Shown piece by piece: positions 59,638 to 64,000 of a DNA stretch of 64,000 bases. This DNA comes from Zhengitettix transpicula. Its lineage: Eukaryota; Arthropoda; Insecta; Orthoptera; Tetrigidae. The notes below the pieces were generated by a model. The model was given only the letters and a program-made list of their open reading frames with translations, was not told where the DNA came from and did no database searches. Numbering within the stretch: position 1 is the stretch's first letter; every line of letters starts with the position of its first letter. The DNA lies in NCBI GenBank assembly GCA_037074705.1, contig CM073590.1:11974001-12038000 (forward strand), written 5' to 3'. A program made the translations under genes and the position numbers.

Positions 59638-60748
59638 ATACTACGGAAGCTTCTATGTAAAATATATTATTGGGAATACCAGTGAGTCGTATAAGATTAT
59701 TTACTACAACATATATCGCCACATTAAACCTCTGGTTTTTTTACTAAATATTAATAATTAATTATGAGCTAGTGCCTAGCTTCAAAAATTTCATATTATG
59801 AATAAAACTTTTAAGTTAAATACTTTCCTCAATATATTTTGCGTGTGCAGTCATAATATTTACTTGAATCATTCACCGCACCCTATTGTGAATGACAAAA
59901 TATTCTGAAATACATGAAAGACTTAGAACGAGAATTTGTTTAGCTATAGTGTTGTATTAATAACTATAATGTTAATTACTAACAGATAATAAATATTATG
60001 TTAGTATTTTAATCAATATTATGACATTGTTTTGCAATAATTTGCTTCATAGAAATTATAATATTCTAACAGAAGGAATGTTGCATATTTAATATTGTAG
60101 TAAATTGAGCGAACAAACAACAAAGCTTCACTTACTTCAGAGAAGATGAAAAATAACTGTTTTGACAAAATAAAAAATGAGCAGGGCTGCTCGTAGTGGT
60201 GGCTTCTGGTGGGACTCGGATGATTTATAGCCACGTGAATGCGAACGGATAATGGAACAAAACATCAGAACGTAGAGAAACAGCGATCTCGCGAAACCGC
60301 GAATATTCGCAACAATTTCCAGTGAATGGAAGATGATTTATGGTATATTCTATAATTTTAATTATGGTTCTGTTTTTCAGTATTGAAAGCTTTCTCGTTG
60401 AAAAATTAAAGAATATTTTTTTCTGAAATTACAAATCATCACATAGTTTGATATTTTATTCCTTAACCCGTACGTTTCTTAAATTCTCCTTTAAAGGATT
60501 TTGATTTTATCAGAATTTATTAAGATAGCCAATTCAAACGACATTTATTAAAATATTTTATTTTTAACTGATTGAGAGGTGTATGCAGATTGTCTACAAA
60601 TAATATATGATGTTTTAAAACCAATATTCTTACGTTTGAGGACAGCGTAAGGAGGTTTAAATAATTCAACAATACAAAACTAAGTTCATGATGATCTGTG
60701 TTTCTGTTGTCCTGTTGGCTTGGATAACGACATTTTAAATAAAAGCCA
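59638..60748. other. AT-rich stretch, no gene seen
   Basis: Short frames only. Confidence 0.4.
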
Positions 60749-62580
60749 AATAGATAGATTTATTCACCATTAGCCCTCTAAAGAGGAAATAGGATTCGTC
60801 ACAAATGTACAGTAGAAAAATTGCATATAAACTTATAATACACAAAAACACACACAAAAATTCATATCTGTTTACATTAGTCTAGTCACTACAATCATAC
60901 ACACTATTTTTAGGAAACACGCACACGGCACAAATCACTTCCTGGTATTAATCTCCTGTCGCTAGGTACGGAGGGATGTCGTCATAGATATTTACTAAAA
61001 CAGAAAGCAGAGGCAGGAAAACAGAACCAAAAGGGGAAAACTGGACAAACTATTTACATATATATAGCATATTCGGCAATTTTGTAGGCAAGGCAGTTCA
61101 ACGAATGTCAGACCGATTCAAAAATTCGTGTACGGAGTAATAAGTTCCATTTACAAGAAAAATTTTACACTCCTTGACGAATGAGTTATAATTGTTGATG
61201 TTCTTTACATGTTCAGGAAGGCTGTTAAATAGTGCGATACCGGAATAATGAACGCTAGACTCGTAGAGACTGAGGCTGTGCTTGTCAGACCTAAGAACTG
61301 AACGGTTTCTTGTGTCATAGCCATGATTGTCCCCGTTACTTGCAAAAAGGTTCATGTTGCGTTTAACAAATTTTAGTATTTCTAATATGTAAGCGCTAGG
61401 TAGAGTCAGAATATGGAGTCTTTTGAACAGCGGCCTGCAGCTTTCTCTAGCATCTGAATCTGATATAATTCTAATGGCTCGTTTTTGCAGTTTGAAAACA
61501 TCCACACTACGAGAACAATTGCCCCAGTTGGCAATACCGTAACACATATGTGAATGAAAGTAGGCAAAATAGACTAGTGAAGCAGTTTTGGTATCAACTT
61601 GTTGCGTCAATAGTCTCAATGAGTAACAAACAGAACTAAGTTTGCGCACGAGGCGATCAATGTGCAAGTTCCATTTTAATTTACTGTCGACCTGCAAGCC
61701 GAGGAAAGTCGCATGATCAGAGAACTTATCCGTTACGATGTTGTTGGTTTCTGTTGTAAAACGAACTAACCTAGTTTTCTGTACATTGAGCGTTAATTTA
61801 TTGGCGGCGAACCAAGTATTTAGGTCTCTAGATGCAATCTCAATCTTCGCATTGAGATTATTTAAATCAATATCCGTAATTAACAAATTAGTGTCATCTG
61901 CGTATAAGACAGATTTTATAGGGTCCATATATTCTGGAAGATCGTTAATATACAAAAGAAAAAGCAGGGGACCTAATATTGAGCCCTGAGGCACGCCACA
62001 AGAAATGCCCTCCCATTCTGACAAGTGCACCTCACCAGCTTTGTTTTTTAAGGCTACCTTCTGTTTCCGATTGTTGAGATAAGATTCAAAGAGTGCCAAA
62101 GCGTTGCCTCTGATCCCATAATATTCTAATTTTTGGAGGAGTATGCTGTGATCTACAAGATCAAATGCCTTCGAGAGATCAGCAAAAATTCCGGCTACTT
62201 TCAGTTTTTCATCAAGGGAATTTTGTATACTCTGAATGAACTCGTACATAGCGGTGCTCGTGGATTTTTGTTTGAGGAAGCCGTGTTGAGCAGGAGTAAT
62301 TACTTTATACTTCGTCAAGAATTCAAGTAACTTTTTGTGTAAAATTTTTTCTAGTATTTTTGAAAATATCGGAAGTAGAGAAATTGGTCTGTAATTTGAT
62401 GCGTCGGTGGGCGAACCCTTTTTGAAGATCGGAATAACTTTAGCAGCCTTAAGGGAGTCGGGAAAAATGCCGGTAGAAAGACACGCGAATTGAGGATAAT
62501 ATTAGTGAAAAATGTCATTAAATACAACATTTTGTAGCTTTTTAAGGAATAAAGGATAAAGGTTTGGAAATAGATATTAA
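60749..62580 (-). mobile_element. Jockey/CR1-type LINE, 5' truncated
   Basis: On the minus strand a reverse transcriptase frame is followed by about 340 bp of 3' UTR ending GAATAAATCTATCTATTT (60751 side), a short-repeat 3' tail. No RNase H follows the reverse transcriptase and no endonuclease domain is upstream, since the sequence decays beyond about 62580. It is the youngest-looking coding element in the window. Confidence 0.75.
61098..62501 (-). CDS. LINE reverse transcriptase, partial, long open frame
   Basis: The frame is open for 468 codons from 62501 to the stop; the first in-frame ATG is at 62318 (406 residues). Upstream of that ATG the frame encodes GIFPDSLKAAKVIPIFKKG and NYRPISLLPIFSKILEKIL, which are RT blocks 1 and 2. 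Counting from the ATG: FADLSKAFDLVDH with the first catalytic Asp (45-57, Asp47), GVPQGSILGPLLF (108-120), YADD with the catalytic pair (139-142), then a thumb region and a C-terminal YDTRNRS and YSGIALFNSLP stretch typical of jockey/CR1-like elements. Upstream of 62502 the preceding residues (TNIILNSRV) continue in another frame, so a frameshift separates this part from the N-terminal remainder. Endonuclease is missing. The RT core itself shows no stops, but the copy is not autonomous. Confidence 0.85.
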   Translation of the reverse strand, partial: YYPQFACLSTGIFPDSLKAAKVIPIFKKGSPTDASNYRPISLLPIFSKILEKILHKKLLEFLTKYKVITPAQHGFLKQKSTSTAMYEFIQSIQNSLDEKLKVAGIFADLSKAFDLVDHSILLQKLEYYGIRGNALALFESYLNNRKQKVALKNKAGEVHLSEWEGISCGVPQGSILGPLLFLLYINDLPEYMDPIKSVLYADDTNLLITDIDLNNLNAKIEIASRDLNTWFAANKLTLNVQKTRLVRFTTETNNIVTDKFSDHATFLGLQVDSKLKWNLHIDRLVRKLSSVCYSLRLLTQQVDTKTASLVYFAYFHSHMCYGIANWGNCSRSVDVFKLQKRAIRIISDSDARESCRPLFKRLHILTLPSAYILEILKFVKRNMNLFASNGDNHGYDTRNRSVLRSDKHSLSLYESSVHYSGIALFNSLPEHVKNINNYNSFVKECKIFLVNGTYYSVHEFLNRSDIR

Positions 62581-63149
62581 CTATTTTAAGCCAATAGTCT
62601 GCAGCTTCTGTGAATAATTATCAGCAAGGAATAAACGTGACGTATTTCTATATCGTATATTATCAAGAGACAAATTACTAACATCACAATTTAAAAATAA
62701 AAATACAATATGCATGTTACTATAAGGATAAAGGGTCTTATCAAATAAGAATAATTTCCATACAAATAAGGCATTTGTGTTATGAGGGGAATCATAATTT
62801 TCTTTAATATTTACCATTTATTAACAATATCTAACTTTAGGCTGACATGTAATACATAAAAATTGATAACGTTTAAATAATTAAGAATTAAATTCTATTA
62901 AAATATTAAAAACTCTATTTTTTTAAAAATCATGTATAAAAAATTCATAAAATTATCTTTAAACAGGGAAAATTAAATTTTCTCAATTATTTTATAAGCT
63001 ATATCTGAATTCAAAAATATTTATTTATAATTTTTCTGGGAATGATTTCTCGTTGACCTTGTTTCCTGATGAGGTCATGGTGATTTTCACTTACGGTTCT
63101 GCTGTTGACTTGATCTACGATGAGGTCTCTCTCAAGTCCTTTGTATGTC
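62581..63149. other. AT-rich stretch, no gene seen
   Basis: Nothing recognised. Confidence 0.4.
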
Positions 63150-63480
63150 GTGCTCGCGTGTTCAACTACACATGTTCAGTAACGAAACTCTCATCACTCT
63201 AACACCATCTCATCACTTTCTCTACAGCCCTCTCTCTTCTCGGGTTCTCTCACTCAGTATTAACTCCATCTTATAACTGCTGCTGCCCTTTGAAATCTCG
63301 GTCTCATCACTGACTCTGCCTTACTCTCACGACGTTTTCTCCGTTTCCCTGCATCACACTAACTCCGTCTTATCACTACTCCTGGCCTTATAAACTAAAG
63401 TCACGCTCACATGCCACACTGATGTCCTTCCAGGATGTAACGTGTTTGATTTCGTCAAATCTTCCGCTAAACCAGCAATA
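63150..63480. repeat. CT-rich degenerate tandem repeat
   Basis: Short phrases recur: CTCATCACT at 63191, 63212 and 63301-63310; TAACTCCATCTTATAACT at about 63261 and TAACTCCGTCTTATCACT at about 63360, some 100 bp apart. The whole stretch is pyrimidine-rich on the plus strand. It looks like an old minisatellite. Confidence 0.45.
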
Positions 63481-64000
63481 CATGACCGTTATTGAGAAAG
63501 TTCATTGACTTACGTTACATTTAACTGCGTGTTCATGAGTTTATGGATTCATAAGTTTGTCTGCTGTTGGTGTCACGGAGTCGTCTCCTCTCTGCGACGA
63601 GCTGCCAGTCCTAATACTTGGTCCCGGAGCCTTCGAAACGATTCTCGATTATACGATATTCTACCGATTTTAAACTTATTAAATTTATTACATTAAAATC
63701 ACTTGTTACAACTGACATACAGAGTTGTCAGATTTCACTTTGTATGAGTTGATGAGAAAGTCGTTCACTGAAATGAATTCAGTGTCTCCCGAGTGAATTT
63801 TGGTTTATTCCAGAAGACAAAACACAAATATTATCTTTTGTTCTATTAATAAGCATTAATCGTCACTGCACTGTTCGAAAAATTTAATTATGTTTAAAAA
63901 TACAAAAAAGTAGCATTTTCCCGACTTTGAAACACATTGTCGGGATTTTCTGGTCCTAGCGAAACATATTCAAGAATCCTAGTAATCTATAATGTTGAGG
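63481..64000. other. Window edge, no gene seen
   Basis: A 63-codon frame (63505-63696) shows no motif. Confidence 0.4.

Overview
The window looks like AT-rich nuclear DNA from an arthropod, most likely an insect with a large, repeat-laden genome. This is inferred from low-GC non-coding sequence with many (TA)n tracts, and from the mix of mobile elements: Helitron-like repeats ending in CTAG, Penelope-like remnants, a jockey/CR1-type LINE, an I-type LINE remnant, hAT elements and tRNA-derived SINEs. No prokaryotic gene organisation is present. I cannot name the species.

Host gene content is very low. Two short stretches look like coding exons. The first (6588-6845, +) lies in a CpG-rich island, starts at an ATG and encodes a basic cytoplasmic stretch followed by one membrane segment, ending at a splice-donor-like site. 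The second (11283-11394, +) encodes a signal-anchor and ends at a perfect GTAAGT donor. Neither protein is recognised. Nearly everything else is intergenic or intronic.

Layout: 1-3470 Helitron-like 270-300 bp units in direct, then inverted orientation; 4866-5425 first copy of an abundant GC-rich retroposon (called R1 here); 6.5-6.9 kb exon 1 candidate; 7.5-8.3 kb Helitron-like; 9.45-10.7 kb large fold-back; 13.6-14.0 kb R1; 15.3-16.0 kb Helitron-like; 17.0-18.0 kb DNA transposon T2; 18.65-19.0 kb R1; 19.07-20.43 kb hAT with a transposase fossil; 20.44-20.60 kb MITE; 21.3-21.9 kb tandem duplication; 24.44-24.60 kb near-perfect hairpin; 24.6-26.5 kb Helitron-like plus second T2; 27.3-27.7 kb possible LTR or promoter; 28.1-28.8 kb R1 cluster with microsatellites; 30.03-30.46 kb fold-back; 34.6 kb R1; 37.5-37.8 kb inverted repeat around a 35-bp tandem array; 39.8-41.2 kb Helitron-like; 44.3 kb GIY-YIG fossil; 45.5-46.0 kb hAT MITE; 46.35 kb R1; 47.9-48.9 kb fold-back with Penelope-like coding remains; 50.05-50.87 kb I-type LINE tail; 53 kb R1; 54.6-56.5 kb paired repeats; 58.3 kb SINE; 58.6-59.6 kb two tandem R1 copies; 60.75-62.6 kb LINE with a long reverse transcriptase frame.

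Three observations stand out. (1) R1 occurs in about eleven copies, is far more GC-rich than its surroundings, is cut at varying 5' points and ends in A-runs or (TA)n, so it behaves like a SINE or LINE-tail retroposon. (2) Several unrelated-looking hairpin and fold-back repeats carry both halves of the hammerhead ribozyme core, CTGANGA followed 15-20 bases later by GAAAC. Together with GIY-YIG and Penelope-like coding fossils this suggests Penelope-like retroelements carrying hammerhead motifs. (3) Several elements are built as long inverted repeats, one with coding fossils in both arms. No computation was run; copy boundaries are approximate.
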